DNA of 64,000 nucleotides from DASWJZ01 sp963720705 (GCA_963720705.1 CAVRGJ010000003.1:186001-250000); one strand, 5' to 3'. Positions 17,066 through 26,356 are shown, numbered from the stretch's first letter. The notes: generated by a model not told the origin, from the letters alone. Translations and numbers: made by a program.

Positions 17066-18505
17066 CTACGCTGCGTAGCTCACGCTCTTCGCCGCATCGA
17101 CCACCTCTTTCACGCTCGGCAGCGCGAGCTTCTCAAGGTTAGCGGCGTACGGCATCGGCACGTCCTTGCCCGTGATGTTCAAGACCGGCGCGTCGAGGAA
17201 GTCGAAGGCTTTTGCCATAAGCTCGGCTGAGATGTGCCCGCCGACAGAACCCTGCGGCCAGCCCTCTTCCACCGTCACACAGCGGTTGGTCTTCTTCACC
17301 GACGCGATCACCGTCTCGATGTCCATCGGGCGGATCGTGCGAAGGTCTATCACCTCCGCCTCGACCCCCTCGCCAGCAAGCGCCTCCGCGGCCTTCAGTG
17401 CATAGGTCATGCCGATGCCGAAGGAGACGATGGTCACGTCCCTACCGGCGCGCGCGATCTTCGCCTTGCCGATCGGCAGCACGAAATCATCGAGTTTTGG
17501 GACTGGAAAGGTGTGTCCGTAGAGGATCTCGTTCTCGAGGAAGATCACCGGGTTCGGATCGCGGATCGCAGCTTTGAGGAGGCCCTTCGCGTCGGCCGCG
17601 GTGTGCGGCTGGATCACCTTCAGCCCCGGCACCTGCGAAAACCAGGCGGCGTAGTCCTGGCTGTGCTGCGCGGCGACACGCGCTGCCGCGCCGCTCGGTC
17701 CGCGGAAGACGATCGGACAGCCCATCTGGCCGCCCGCCATGTAAAGCGTCTTCGCCGCCGAGTTGATGATCTGGTCCATCGCCTGCATGGCAAAGTTCCA
17801 GGTCATGAATTCCACAATGGGCCGCAAGCCCGCGAATGCAGCGCCGACGCCGAGGCCGGCAAAGCCGTGCTCTGTAATCGGCGTGTCGATGACGCGCTTC
17901 GGCCCGAACTCGTCGAGGAGTCCCTGCGTGACCTTATAGGCGCCCTGATATTCCGCGACCTCCTCGCCCATAACGAAGACTTCGCCGTCGCGGCGCATCT
18001 CTTCGGCCATCGCATCGCGCAGCGCCTCGCGCACGGTCTGATCGACCATCTCGGTGCCTTCCGGCACCTCCGGCTCGGCCGAAACCGTTCCCCCTTCATC
18101 TCGCGATGCCGGCTTTGTCGGCGCTGCCGGCGGTCGAGCGCTTTCGGCGGCGACGCCCGCCGCGCCATTGCCGGAACTTGCCGCGACCTCTGCCTGAGGC
18201 GCAGCACGCGGCGCAGCCTCGGCGGAGGGAGCCGCCTTCGCCGACACCGCCGAGGCGTCTTCGCCGTCAGCCACGATGACCGCGATCGGCGTATTCACCT
18301 TCACGCCTTCGGTGCCTTCGGGGACCAATATCTTGCCGAGCCGCCCCTCGTCGACCGCCTCGACTTCCATGGTCGCTTTGTCGGTCTCGATCTCCGCGAT
18401 CACGTCGCCGGCCTTGACCTCGTCGCCCTCCTTCAGGACCCACTTCGAGAGCTTGCCCTCTTCCATCGTCGGAGAGAGCGCGGGCATCAGTACTTCGGTC
18501 GGCAT
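17066..18505 (-). CDS. pdhB: Pyruvate dehydrogenase E1 component, beta subunit with N-terminal lipoyl domain
   Basis: A 479-residue E1-beta. Residues 1-80 form a lipoyl domain (Lys43 in IETDKATMEV), followed by an Ala/Pro linker and the transketolase-like domain: VREALRDAMAEEMRRDGEVFVMGEEVAEYQGAYKVTQGL, then DTPITEHGFAGLGVGAA, and the C-terminal EEGWPQGSVGGHIS. The lipoyl-E1-beta fusion is a known feature of alphaproteobacterial pyruvate dehydrogenase. It lies 16 bp after pdhA. E1-beta with E1-alpha decarboxylates pyruvate using thiamine diphosphate. Confidence 0.95.
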   Translation of the reverse strand: MPTEVLMPALSPTMEEGKLSKWVLKEGDEVKAGDVIAEIETDKATMEVEAVDEGRLGKILVPEGTEGVKVNTPIAVIVADGEDASAVSAKAAPSAEAAPRAAPQAEVAASSGNGAAGVAAESARPPAAPTKPASRDEGGTVSAEPEVPEGTEMVDQTVREALRDAMAEEMRRDGEVFVMGEEVAEYQGAYKVTQGLLDEFGPKRVIDTPITEHGFAGLGVGAAFAGLRPIVEFMTWNFAMQAMDQIINSAAKTLYMAGGQMGCPIVFRGPSGAAARVAAQHSQDYAAWFSQVPGLKVIQPHTAADAKGLLKAAIRDPNPVIFLENEILYGHTFPVPKLDDFVLPIGKAKIARAGRDVTIVSFGIGMTYALKAAEALAGEGVEAEVIDLRTIRPMDIETVIASVKKTNRCVTVEEGWPQGSVGGHISAELMAKAFDFLDAPVLNITGKDVPMPYAANLEKLALPSVKEVVDAAKSVSYAA

Positions 18506-18521
18506 CGCCGCGGGCTCCCGC

Positions 18522-19589
18522 TCAGGCTTTGGCGTAGACGTCGGTCCAAAGCTCCGACGGATCGGGCTCCGGGTCGGCCTGCGCGAACTCGGCCGCCTCG
18601 TTGATGACGCGGCGGATATTTTTGTCGATGTCCTTCAGCTGTTCCTCGCTCGCCCAGCCCTTCTCTTCGAGCCGCCGGCGCACCTGTTCGATCGGATCGT
18701 GCTCCTCGCGCATCTTCTGCACTTCCTCGCGCGCCCGGTATTTCGCGGGGTCGGACATCGAATGCCCGCGATAGCGATAGGTCATCATCTCCAGGATGAA
18801 CGGGCCCTTGCCTGAGCGCGCATGCTCAAGCGCCATGTCGCCGGCGGCTTTGACCGCGCGCACGTCCATGCCGTCGACGGGCTCGCCCGGAATGCCGAAA
18901 GAGACACCGCGCTTCCAAAGATCGGTGGTCGCCGACGAGCGCTTTACGCTGGTGCCCATGGCATACTGGTTGTTCTCGATGACGTAGACGACCGGGAGGT
19001 CCCAGAGCTTCGCCATGTTGAAGCTCTCATAGACCTGGCCCTGGTTCGCCGCGCCGTCGCCGAAATAAGTCAGGCATACGCTGGTGTTCTCGCGATACTT
19101 GTTGGCGAAGGCGAGCCCGGTCCCGATCGGCACCATTGCGCCGACGATCCCGTGGCCGCCGTAGAACTTCTTCTCCTTGGAGAACATGTGCATGGAGCCG
19201 CCCTTGCCGTGCGAGTAGCCGCTCCGCCGGCCGGTCAGTTCCGCCATCACGCCCTTCGGGTCCATGCCGGTGGCGAGCATGTGGCCGTGGTCGCGATATC
19301 CGGTGATGACCTGGTCGCCTTCGGTCGCCGCCATCGATAGGCCGACGACGACCGCCTCCTGCCCGATATAGAGATGACAGAAGCCGCCGATCTGTCCCAT
19401 GCCGTAGAGCTGTCCCGCCTTCTCCTCGAAGCGGCGAATCAAGAGCATCGCGCGGTAGGCTTTGAGTTCCTCGTCCTTCGAGAAGGCCGCGATCGGCGCC
19501 GCTTTCGCTTTCTCAACGGCGCGAACGCGCTCGGGCTTTACCTGTACGTCGTCACGACCGCGCTTTGGAGCGGCCTGGGATTGAGCCAT
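18522..19589 (-). CDS. pdhA: Pyruvate dehydrogenase E1 component, alpha subunit
   Basis: A 355-residue E1-alpha. The thiamine-diphosphate motif is seen in YFGDGAANQGQVYESFNMAKLWDLPVVYVIENN, and the regulatory-loop region in MTYRYRGHSMSDPAKYR. The N-terminus AFSKDEELKAYRAMLLIRRFEEKAGQLYGMGQIGGFCHLYIGQEA is typical. ATG 19589 is chosen because of the GGAGGAAACG ribosome site; the frame could extend to 19640 without support. First gene of the pdhA-pdhB-uma2-pdhC group. Confidence 0.95.
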   Translation of the reverse strand: MAQSQAAPKRGRDDVQVKPERVRAVEKAKAAPIAAFSKDEELKAYRAMLLIRRFEEKAGQLYGMGQIGGFCHLYIGQEAVVVGLSMAATEGDQVITGYRDHGHMLATGMDPKGVMAELTGRRSGYSHGKGGSMHMFSKEKKFYGGHGIVGAMVPIGTGLAFANKYRENTSVCLTYFGDGAANQGQVYESFNMAKLWDLPVVYVIENNQYAMGTSVKRSSATTDLWKRGVSFGIPGEPVDGMDVRAVKAAGDMALEHARSGKGPFILEMMTYRYRGHSMSDPAKYRAREEVQKMREEHDPIEQVRRRLEEKGWASEEQLKDIDKNIRRVINEAAEFAQADPEPDPSELWTDVYAKA

Positions 19590-19723
19590 CGTTTCCTCCG
19601 GGTGGCTTCTTCTTCTGATAGATAATAACGCCACGCCCAAGGGAAAAAGGCTAGCCGCCGCGCGTCCTCCCTGTGCAAAGCAGCCATGCGGATCGGGCTT
19701 GGCTGGTAAACGGCGCGAGAACG

Positions 19724-20050
19724 CTATTGCTGTGCGGTCCGGTCAAGGAAGATCACGAGATCCTTCGCGTCGACCATGTTCAGCGCCTCGCGGGCGCGCT
19801 CGTCGATCAGGTCGCGGTCGAGGCTTTCCGGGCGCATCAGCGCGACATGGCTCTCCATCCGCCGACGCTCATACTGCGCTGCAGCAAGCTCGGTTTTAAG
19901 CGACGCAACGCGGTCTTGAAGCTTGCCGAGGGCAAGGAGCCCGTAGTCGCCCTCCACTGCGTGGTAGGCGAAGTAACCCATGACGAAGAGGCAAGCGAGG
20001 GGGAGAAGCAGCGGCCGGACCTTCGACTGCTTACGCTGACGTGTTGGCAT
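19724..20050 (-). CDS. ftsB: Septum formation initiator FtsB/DivIC-like
   Basis: A 108-residue bitopic protein with a basic N-terminus, one membrane helix (LLLPLACLFVMGYFAYHAV, about 14-32) and a periplasmic coiled coil (GKLQDRVASLKTELAAAQYERRRMESHVALM). It ends with the family's RPESLDRDLIDERAREALN segment. FtsB with FtsL and FtsQ activates septal wall synthesis. It precedes pdhA by about 130 bp on the same strand, a common order in alphaproteobacteria. Confidence 0.88.
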   Translation of the reverse strand: MPTRQRKQSKVRPLLLPLACLFVMGYFAYHAVEGDYGLLALGKLQDRVASLKTELAAAQYERRRMESHVALMRPESLDRDLIDERAREALNMVDAKDLVIFLDRTAQQ

Positions 20051-20317
20051 CGGCCGCTGTTGCTACGCTGGAACTTGGCGAGGGACGGAACGCGGAACCA
20101 GTCTGCGTCCCTCTCTCGGCTTTCTACCGGGACAGCGTAAAAAAAGGGTTCGCCAAGAGTTACTTAAACCTTGTCGAAATGGGACAAGTTGGACCGACTG
20201 CATGCGGGGCGTGCTGAGACGCACTGCGCGCTGCGGTTGCGGGCGGCGTCCCGTATCAAGTGTCTTGCAGACTGAAATGTTAGTACGTTAGCCTTTCCTT
20301 AAGAAGAGGAAACGCTC

Positions 20318-21016
20318 GTGGCATACAGCGAGACGATGGCTCCCCGCGCGGTGCGAAAGGGCGGTGCCAAGGCCGGTTTCGTCTACGACCGGCTACGCTC
20401 CGAGATCATTTCGCTTCGCCTGGAACCCGGCGCGCAGATCGACAAGGCGGCTGTCTGCGAACGCTTTGACGTTTCGAAGCAGCCCGTATCGGAAGCGCTT
20501 TCCCGGCTTTCCGAAGAACGGCTGGTGACGGTCGAGCCGCAGCGCGGCTCCTACGTTACGCGCATCCGCATGAGGGACGTCACCGAGGCGGCGTTCCTGC
20601 GCGAGGCCCTTGAGATTGCCACCGTCCGCCGCGTTGCGCCCGATATCGACGACGAGACGCTCGACCGGCTTAACCTGATCGTCGACTACCAGTCGGCGGC
20701 AACGACAGCGCGCGATGTCGAGGAGTTCTTCCTGCTCGACGTGCGCTTCCACGCAACGCTTCTTGCGCGCGTGGCGTTTCCGCGGGTGGCGGAGGTCGTG
20801 GAATCGGCACGCGCGCAGACCGAGCGCATCAGGCGGCTCCTCTTGCCGACGCCACGGCGCAATACCGACACCATCGCAGAGCACAAGGCGATCGTCGCAC
20901 AGCTCGCCCGCCGCAATCCGACGGGAGCGGCGGACGCAATGCGTGCGCATCTCGGCAAGGGCTTGCAGTTGCTCAATGAATTTGCGGCCGAACGACCGGA
21001 ATTGTTCGAGCCGTGA
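20318..21016 (+). CDS. GntR-family (FadR/FCD-type) transcriptional regulator of the sugar locus
   Basis: A 232-residue regulator. An N-terminal winged helix (VYDRLRSEIISLRLEPGAQIDKAAVCERFDVSKQPVSEALSRLSEERLV) is followed by an all-helical FCD ligand domain with the metal-binding Asp/His pattern (LLDVRFHATLL, HKAIVAQLARRNP, MRAHLGKGL). Start GTG 20318 follows AAGAGGA. It sits first in a long co-directional run of transport and catabolic genes, which suggests it controls them, with a sugar acid or sugar phosphate as the probable effector. A TTAGTACGTTA (20280-20290) lies just upstream and might be an operator, unproven. Confidence 0.9.
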   Translation: MAYSETMAPRAVRKGGAKAGFVYDRLRSEIISLRLEPGAQIDKAAVCERFDVSKQPVSEALSRLSEERLVTVEPQRGSYVTRIRMRDVTEAAFLREALEIATVRRVAPDIDDETLDRLNLIVDYQSAATTARDVEEFFLLDVRFHATLLARVAFPRVAEVVESARAQTERIRRLLLPTPRRNTDTIAEHKAIVAQLARRNPTGAADAMRAHLGKGLQLLNEFAAERPELFEP

Positions 21017-21068
21017 GGGCGCCCTCGGGCGACAACGCGGCCAGAGTGCCGCAAATGGGAGGAAGAAA

Positions 21069-22545
21069 ATGCAGTTGAGAAGCTTGTTGGCGGGTATCTC
21101 CGCCGCCTGTGTGATGGCCGGTGCGCCGGCCATGGCCCAGAAGATGTACGACGGCGTGACCGTCAACGTGATGACCTTCACCGGCCCGCAGATCGCGGAG
21201 CCGCTGCAGCGTCGCGCCCCGGACTTCGAAAAGCTGACGGGCGCCAAGGTCAACGTGATCACCGTCCCCTTTTCCGACCTCTACACGAAGCTCCTGACCG
21301 ACTGGTCGAGCGGCACGAACTCGATCGACGCCGCGGTCTTCGCGCCGCAATGGATGGTGGACTACATCTCCGCCGGCCTGCTTGAAGATCTCTCCGACCG
21401 CGTCGCCAACGACAAGGACATACAGGAAGACGACGTCGGCGGATTCTTCCGCGACTTCTCGCAGAAATACGACGGCAAGATCTACATGATCACGTTGGAT
21501 GGCGACTTCCACATGATCTACTACCGCACCGACGTCCTGAAGGATGCAGGACTTGAGCCGCCCAATACGCTGGACGACTACCTCGCCGTCGCCAAGGCGG
21601 TGAATGGCAAGGACATGAATGGCGACGGTACGCCGGACTACGGTTCCTGCATCTCCAAGAAGCGCAACGCCCAGGCCTATTGGTTCATCACCTCGATCGC
21701 CGGCGGCATGATCCAGTCGAAGGGCACGAACGAGGGTGTCTTCTTCGACACGCGTGACATGAAGCCCCTCGTCAACAACGAGGCCTTCGGCAAGGCGCTC
21801 GACTTCCTGAAGGAGACGACGCAATACGGCCCGCCGAACGAGATCAACCTCGACGTCGGCGACACGCGTAGCTTGTTCGTCAGCGGCCGTTGCGCCCTTT
21901 CATATGACTGGGGCGACATCGGCACGCTCGCGATCGACCCGGCGACATCCAAGGTCATCGACAAAGTCGGCGCGGCGATCCTGCCCGGCTCGAAGCAGGT
22001 CCTGAAATCGGGATACTGGCAAGCTCGAGGATTGTACCGCGGACACGTGCCCTTACGCGGACGACAAGGGTGTGAACCATGCTCCGTTCGCCTCGTTCGG
22101 CGGCTGGGGTGGCGGAATCAACGCCGCGGCCGATCCGAAGGTGAAGGACGCCGCCTACGCGTTCTTCTCCTACATGGAACAGCCGGCACAATCGAACGTG
22201 GACGTCACGATCGGGAAGACCGGCTTCAACCCGTACCGCATCTCGCAGTTCAAGGACATGTCGAACTGGATCAAGGCCGGCATGAGCGAGACAGCCGCCA
22301 AGAGCTATCTCGGCGCCATCGAGGCTAGCTTGAACAGCCCGAACATGATCCTCGACCTGCGCATTCCGCAGAACCAGAAATACCAACAGGTCGTGGAAGA
22401 TGAGGCGGTGTCGCGCTTCCTCGCCGGCGAGATCGACAAGGATCAGACCATGCAGGCGATCGAGAGCGGCTGGAACGATCTGAACGATCAGATCGGGAAA
22501 GACGACCAGCTTAAGATCTACAAGGCGACGATCGGCGCGAACTGA
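21069..22545 (+). pseudogene. CUT1-type sugar ABC transporter substrate-binding protein, with one-base frameshift
   Basis: Extracellular solute-binding protein of the carbohydrate type. It has a signal peptide (ISAACVMAGAPAMA), then KMYDGVTVNVMTFTGPQI and a two-lobed body; the second half in another frame reads APFASFGGWGGGINAAADP through KIYKATIGAN. The switch lies at 22005-22007: removing one A from the AAA turns VLKSGYWQ into VLNRDTGKLEDCTADTCPYA and joins the frames. The full length, 1477 nt, is 3n+1, so one extra base explains it. With that base removed the protein has 491 residues. The gene has a GGGAGGAAG ribosome site and two matching permeases follow. Confidence 0.85.
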
Positions 22546-22558
22546 TCGCGACTTCTCT

Positions 22559-22582
22559 CCCCGGCGCCTTGCGGCGCCGGGG
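22559..22582 (+). promoter_or_regulatory. Strong intercistronic hairpin after the binding-protein gene
   Basis: CCCCGGCGCC-TTGC-GGCGCCGGGG, a perfect 10-bp stem, begins 14 bp after the stop codon and ends 13 bp before the permease start. The following bases ATTCTT are only weakly T-rich. Such hairpins typically protect the 3' end of the binding-protein message or partly terminate, giving more binding protein than permease. Confidence 0.7.
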
Positions 22583-22595
22583 ATTCTTGCGTCTC

Positions 22596-23768
22596 ATGAG
22601 CATCCTTACCGCTGCGCGACCGAACGGACGGCCCGGAACCGACGCCATGCCCGCAAGCGCGAGCTATTCTTCGAGGGGCATCGGCCTCTGGCTTGACCAG
22701 CAGGCCGGCCGGATCATGCTGCTCCCCGCGGTGCTGATCCTGCTCGCGTTCGCGATCTTTCCGCTCATCATCTCGGCCTATCTGACGACCATCCGCTTCG
22801 CGCTAGCGCCGGGCGGCTTCAAGCTGACCTTCGTTGGCGCGAAGAATTTCCAGCGGCTGATCTTCGGCGCGCAGCAATATCACTTCCTCGGCACCTTCAA
22901 GCCGCTGGGACCTGTCTTGTGGCTCGCGCTCGCCGTCGTCCTTCTCGCGCTGCTCTACTGGCTGGCGCGCTATCTCCGAAGCGGCAAGGCGACCGCCCTC
23001 GGCGTTGTCGGCCGGCTGATCACCTCCGTGCTGCTGGCGGGACTCTCGTTGCTGACGCTCGCAACGATCTTCGCGGGCGGCGTTCCCGGCACGCTTATGA
23101 ACACTCTCTTTTATGTGGTGATCGGCGTCGCCCTTCAGTTTCTTCTCGGGCTCGGACTCGCTCTTCTCTGCGCGCGGCCGATCGTCGGCCGGAACTTCTT
23201 CCGCGTCGTCTTCTTCATCCCGTTGACCGTAACACCGGTCGGCATCGCCTACACGTTCCGCATGCTTGCCGATATGCAGAAGGGCCCGTTCGCTCCGATC
23301 AGCCGCGGGCTCGGTTTCGGCGAATGGGCATGGGCGACCGACCCATGGTCGGCGCGCCTCATCGTGCTTCTCGGCGACACCTGGCAGTGGACGCCATTCA
23401 TGTTCATCGTGCTTCTCGCCGCCGTCGAGAGCCGCCCGCATGACCAGGTGGAGGCCGCGAGCATCGACGGCGCCAATGCTTGGCAGATCTTCCGCCACAT
23501 CACCTGGCCGGCGATCGCACCCGTCGGCGCGACGGTCGTGCTCATCCGGTTGATCGAGGCCTTCAAGATTGTCGATCTGCCGAACGTGCTCACCAACGGC
23601 GGCCCGGGGCTCGCCACGGAGTCGATGACGCTCCATGCCTTCATCGCCTGGCGCACGCAGGACCTCGGAGGCTCGGCGGCGATCGGCTACATCCTGCTCT
23701 TCGTCGCCACCATAACCTGCGTCTCGTTCTTCAACTTTGCGGTTCGCCCCGCGCGGATGCACCAGTGA
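22596..23768 (+). CDS. CUT1-type sugar ABC transporter permease (MalF-like), with an extra membrane segment
   Basis: A 390-residue permease. The C-terminal half is standard: the EAA loop with EAASIDGANAWQIFRHITWPAI and several helices. Between the first helix and the core there is an added block of about 90 residues with two hydrophobic helices (WLALAVVLLALLYWLARYL and ITSVLLAGLSLLTLATIFAGG), making the protein longer than the usual 290-310. ATG 22596 lies after the hairpin; TTG 22569 inside the hairpin is unlikely, and ATG 22647 is an alternative. It overlaps the next permease by ATGA. Confidence 0.88.
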   Translation: MSILTAARPNGRPGTDAMPASASYSSRGIGLWLDQQAGRIMLLPAVLILLAFAIFPLIISAYLTTIRFALAPGGFKLTFVGAKNFQRLIFGAQQYHFLGTFKPLGPVLWLALAVVLLALLYWLARYLRSGKATALGVVGRLITSVLLAGLSLLTLATIFAGGVPGTLMNTLFYVVIGVALQFLLGLGLALLCARPIVGRNFFRVVFFIPLTVTPVGIAYTFRMLADMQKGPFAPISRGLGFGEWAWATDPWSARLIVLLGDTWQWTPFMFIVLLAAVESRPHDQVEAASIDGANAWQIFRHITWPAIAPVGATVVLIRLIEAFKIVDLPNVLTNGGPGLATESMTLHAFIAWRTQDLGGSAAIGYILLFVATITCVSFFNFAVRPARMHQ

Positions 23769-24823
23769 TGAACACAGCGGACCAAAACTCCTTCGCGCGG
23801 CGCCTGTTCATGGTGCGGACGCTCGGCGGTCAGTCTCCGGTAGCGCAGTTCGCCACCTACTTCGTGCTGGTGTTCTGGACGCTCATTGTTCTGGTGCCGC
23901 TCTATTGGGTGCTGGTGACCTCGCTCAAGATCCGGATCGTGGTGGACTCTGGGCCGTTCTATCTGCCCTTCATCGACTTCGTGCCGTCGCTGGAGAACTG
24001 GCACTACATCTTCTTCGACCTTGGACGTGACACGCTCCGCCCTTATTCGAACTCCGTTGTTGTCGCGCTTTCGAGCACGCTGATCGCGGTCTTCATCGGC
24101 TCGCTCGCGTCCTACGCTCTCGTGCGGCTCAAGTTCCGCGTGAAGATCGCCGCTGTCGCGACATTCCTTCTCCTGCTCGCTTCAACGATCGTGGCCGTCG
24201 CGGTCTTCGGCGTTCCATGGTCGCTCGCGGTCGGCGTGGCGATCGCGCTTTTCCTCCTCTTCCTGGCGACGCTCGCGCGTCGCTTCAAGCGCGCCCTCGG
24301 CAACAACGACATCGAATTCTGGATGATCTCGAACCGGATCATGCCGCCGGTCGTCGCCGTCCTGCCGATCTATCTGATGTTTCAGAAGCTGCACCTGCTC
24401 GATACGCAGGTCGCGCTGATCGCGACCTATACCGCGGTCAACTTGCCGATCGTCGTTTGGCTCACGCGGGACTTCTTCGCCGCCATCCCGATCGAGCTCG
24501 ACGAGAGCGCGGAGATCGACGGCGCCTCGAAGTTTCGCATCTTCTTTACGATTGCCCTCCCGCTCACGCGGCCCGGGCTGGTGGCGACGTTCCTGCTCGT
24601 CCTGATCCTCGCATGGAATGAGTATCTGCTGGCGCTTTTCCTCTCCAACGCCAACGCGCAGACCATGCCGATCCTGGTCTCGGCGCAAAACGGAACGCGC
24701 GGCCCCGAATGGGGCTACATGTCGGTCCTGATCGTGATCATGATTGCGCCTGTCGTGGCGATAACGGTTGCGCTGCAGAAGCAAATTGCACGCGGGCTAC
24801 TGGTCGGCGCCCTTAAGGGCTGA
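23768..24823 (+). CDS. CUT1-type sugar ABC transporter permease (MalG-like), with an extra membrane segment
   Basis: A 351-residue permease whose start overlaps the stop of the previous one (ATGA). The EAA loop is clear (DESAEIDGASKFRIFFTIALPLTRPGL), as is the family segment FWMISNRIMPPVVAVLPIYLMFQKLHLLDTQ. Between YALVRLKFRVK and NNDIEFWMISNR lie about 55 residues with two extra hydrophobic stretches (VATFLLLLASTIVAVAVFG and LAVGVAIALFLLFLATLA) that ordinary MalG-like permeases lack. No ATPase gene follows, so an ATPase must come from elsewhere. Confidence 0.88.
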   Translation: MNTADQNSFARRLFMVRTLGGQSPVAQFATYFVLVFWTLIVLVPLYWVLVTSLKIRIVVDSGPFYLPFIDFVPSLENWHYIFFDLGRDTLRPYSNSVVVALSSTLIAVFIGSLASYALVRLKFRVKIAAVATFLLLLASTIVAVAVFGVPWSLAVGVAIALFLLFLATLARRFKRALGNNDIEFWMISNRIMPPVVAVLPIYLMFQKLHLLDTQVALIATYTAVNLPIVVWLTRDFFAAIPIELDESAEIDGASKFRIFFTIALPLTRPGLVATFLLVLILAWNEYLLALFLSNANAQTMPILVSAQNGTRGPEWGYMSVLIVIMIAPVVAITVALQKQIARGLLVGALKG

Positions 24824-24864
24824 TAGCCATGCCCGCCCGCCAAGAAGAATCACAAGGACCGGGG

Positions 24865-25887
24865 ATGAAAACGCGGAAGCTGCGCGCCGGCAAAGACAGG
24901 CTGGACGTGTCCGCGCTCGGTTTCGGCGGCGCGCCGCTCGGCAATCTATATGCGGCGATCTCCGACAGCGAGGCCGGCGCGACGCTCGATGCGGCCTGGG
25001 ATGCCGGCATCCGCGTCTTCGACACCGCGCCTTACTACGGCCTGGGTCTATCGGAGGAGCGCTGCGGGCGGATTTTAACAAAGCACGCGCGCGACGACTA
25101 TGTCCTTTCCACGAAGATCGGCCGCGTTCTTCGCGACTGTCGGCCCGACGAGGTGCCTCAGACCGTCTTCGAGAACACGCCCTCACGCAGCTTCGAATTC
25201 GACTATTCCTATGACGGCGTGATGCGTTCACACGCCGACAGCCTGAAGCGGCTCCGCGTCGAGCGCATCGACATCCTCCTCGTGCATGACATCGACAAGC
25301 CGACCCACGGGTCACGCGAGGCGGCCGACCAGCGTGTCCGCGAACTCTTCGATAACGGCGGTTATCGAGCCCTCGAGAAACTCCGCGCCGACGGCACAGT
25401 CAAAGCCATCGGTGCCGGCATCAACGAATGGGAGGCAGGCGAGACGCTGCTCGCCGGGGGCGACTTCGACTGCTTCCTGCTTGCCGGACGCTATACGCTG
25501 CTGGAGCAGGAGGCGCTCGACAGTTTCCTCCCGCTTTGCGAAGCGCGTGACGTCGGCATTATCTTAGGCGGTCCCTTCAACTCCGGCATTCTCGCAACCG
25601 GGCCGGTCAATGACGCGCGCTACAACTATGCTCCCGCCCCCTCCGACATCCGCGCCCGCGTTGCGCGTCTCGACGCGATCTGCGTCTCCTACGAAGTGAG
25701 GCTCATTGAGGCGGCGCTGCAATTCGTGCTCGCTCATCCGGCGGTGAAGACCGTTATCCCCGGCGCCAATTCTCCCTCTCAGGTCGAGGCGAACCTCCAC
25801 CTGCTCGACGCAAAGATACCGATCGCGCTCTGGGCCGACCTGAAATCTCAAGGGCTCCTGCGGGTGGACGCGCCCGTCCCATCATAA
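24865..25887 (+). CDS. Aldo/keto reductase, D-threo-aldose (L-fucose) 1-dehydrogenase-like
   Basis: A 340-residue aldo/keto reductase barrel. The catalytic tetrad is recognisable: Asp and Tyr in FDTAPYYGLGLSEERCG, Lys in LSTKIGR, His in ILLVHDID. The pattern matches the D-threo-aldose 1-dehydrogenase / pyridoxal dehydrogenase subgroup, which oxidises L-fucose, L-galactose or D-arabinose at C1 to the lactone with NAD(P). The neighbouring mutarotase and lactonase support that role; the exact sugar is inferred. The ATG at 24865 is preferred over 24829, as MKTRKL is the normal family start. Confidence 0.85.
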   Translation: MKTRKLRAGKDRLDVSALGFGGAPLGNLYAAISDSEAGATLDAAWDAGIRVFDTAPYYGLGLSEERCGRILTKHARDDYVLSTKIGRVLRDCRPDEVPQTVFENTPSRSFEFDYSYDGVMRSHADSLKRLRVERIDILLVHDIDKPTHGSREAADQRVRELFDNGGYRALEKLRADGTVKAIGAGINEWEAGETLLAGGDFDCFLLAGRYTLLEQEALDSFLPLCEARDVGIILGGPFNSGILATGPVNDARYNYAPAPSDIRARVARLDAICVSYEVRLIEAALQFVLAHPAVKTVIPGANSPSQVEANLHLLDAKIPIALWADLKSQGLLRVDAPVPS

Positions 25888-25906
25888 TGAACCGAAAGGT
25901 GACGCC

Positions 25907-26356
25907 GTGCTGATTGGCATCGACCCGCTGCTCACGCCTGAGCTTCTGATGATCCTCCGCGCCATGGGCCACGGCGACGAGATCGCCATCGTCGACGGCA
26001 ACTATCCGGCGAAGAGCAATGCCCGAAGGCTCGTCCGCCTCGACGGCACGGACGCGAGTCAGGCATTGAACGCAGTGCTTTCCGTGCTTCCGCTCAACTC
26101 CTTCGTGAAAGCGCCGGCGAAATCCATGCAGGTCGTGGGTAAACCACGGGAGGTCCCGCCCGCGGTCGCCGACTTCCAGAAGATATTGAACCGCCGCGCC
26201 GGTTTTCCGGTCAGGATCGGGCGGATCGAGCGCTTCGCATTCTACGAGCGCGCCAAGACCTGCTTCGCCATCGTGGCGACAACCGACCGCAGGCTCTATG
26301 CAAACATCATCCTGACGAAGGGCGTGATCGGCGCCGACGGCAAGGTCGTGAAATGA
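25907..26356 (+). CDS. RbsD/FucU-family sugar mutarotase
   Basis: A 149-residue member of the RbsD/FucU family, which interconverts the anomers of L-fucose (FucU) or the ring forms of D-ribose (RbsD). Diagnostic features are MLIGIDPLLTPELLMILRAMGHGDEIAIVDGNYPA with the catalytic His and Asp, and the C-terminal ATTDRRLYANIILTKGVI. Features such as the GDEIAIVD stretch fit FucU better. Start GTG 25907 is preceded by GAAAGG. It lies between the aldose dehydrogenase and the zinc dehydrogenase, which suggests it supplies the anomer used by the dehydrogenase. Confidence 0.88.
   Translation: MLIGIDPLLTPELLMILRAMGHGDEIAIVDGNYPAKSNARRLVRLDGTDASQALNAVLSVLPLNSFVKAPAKSMQVVGKPREVPPAVADFQKILNRRAGFPVRIGRIERFAFYERAKTCFAIVATTDRRLYANIILTKGVIGADGKVVK

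Noticed and set aside
20280..20290. TTAGTACGTTA as a defined GntR operator
   Set aside because: Only a partly symmetric single site; kept as a remark in the regulator entry.
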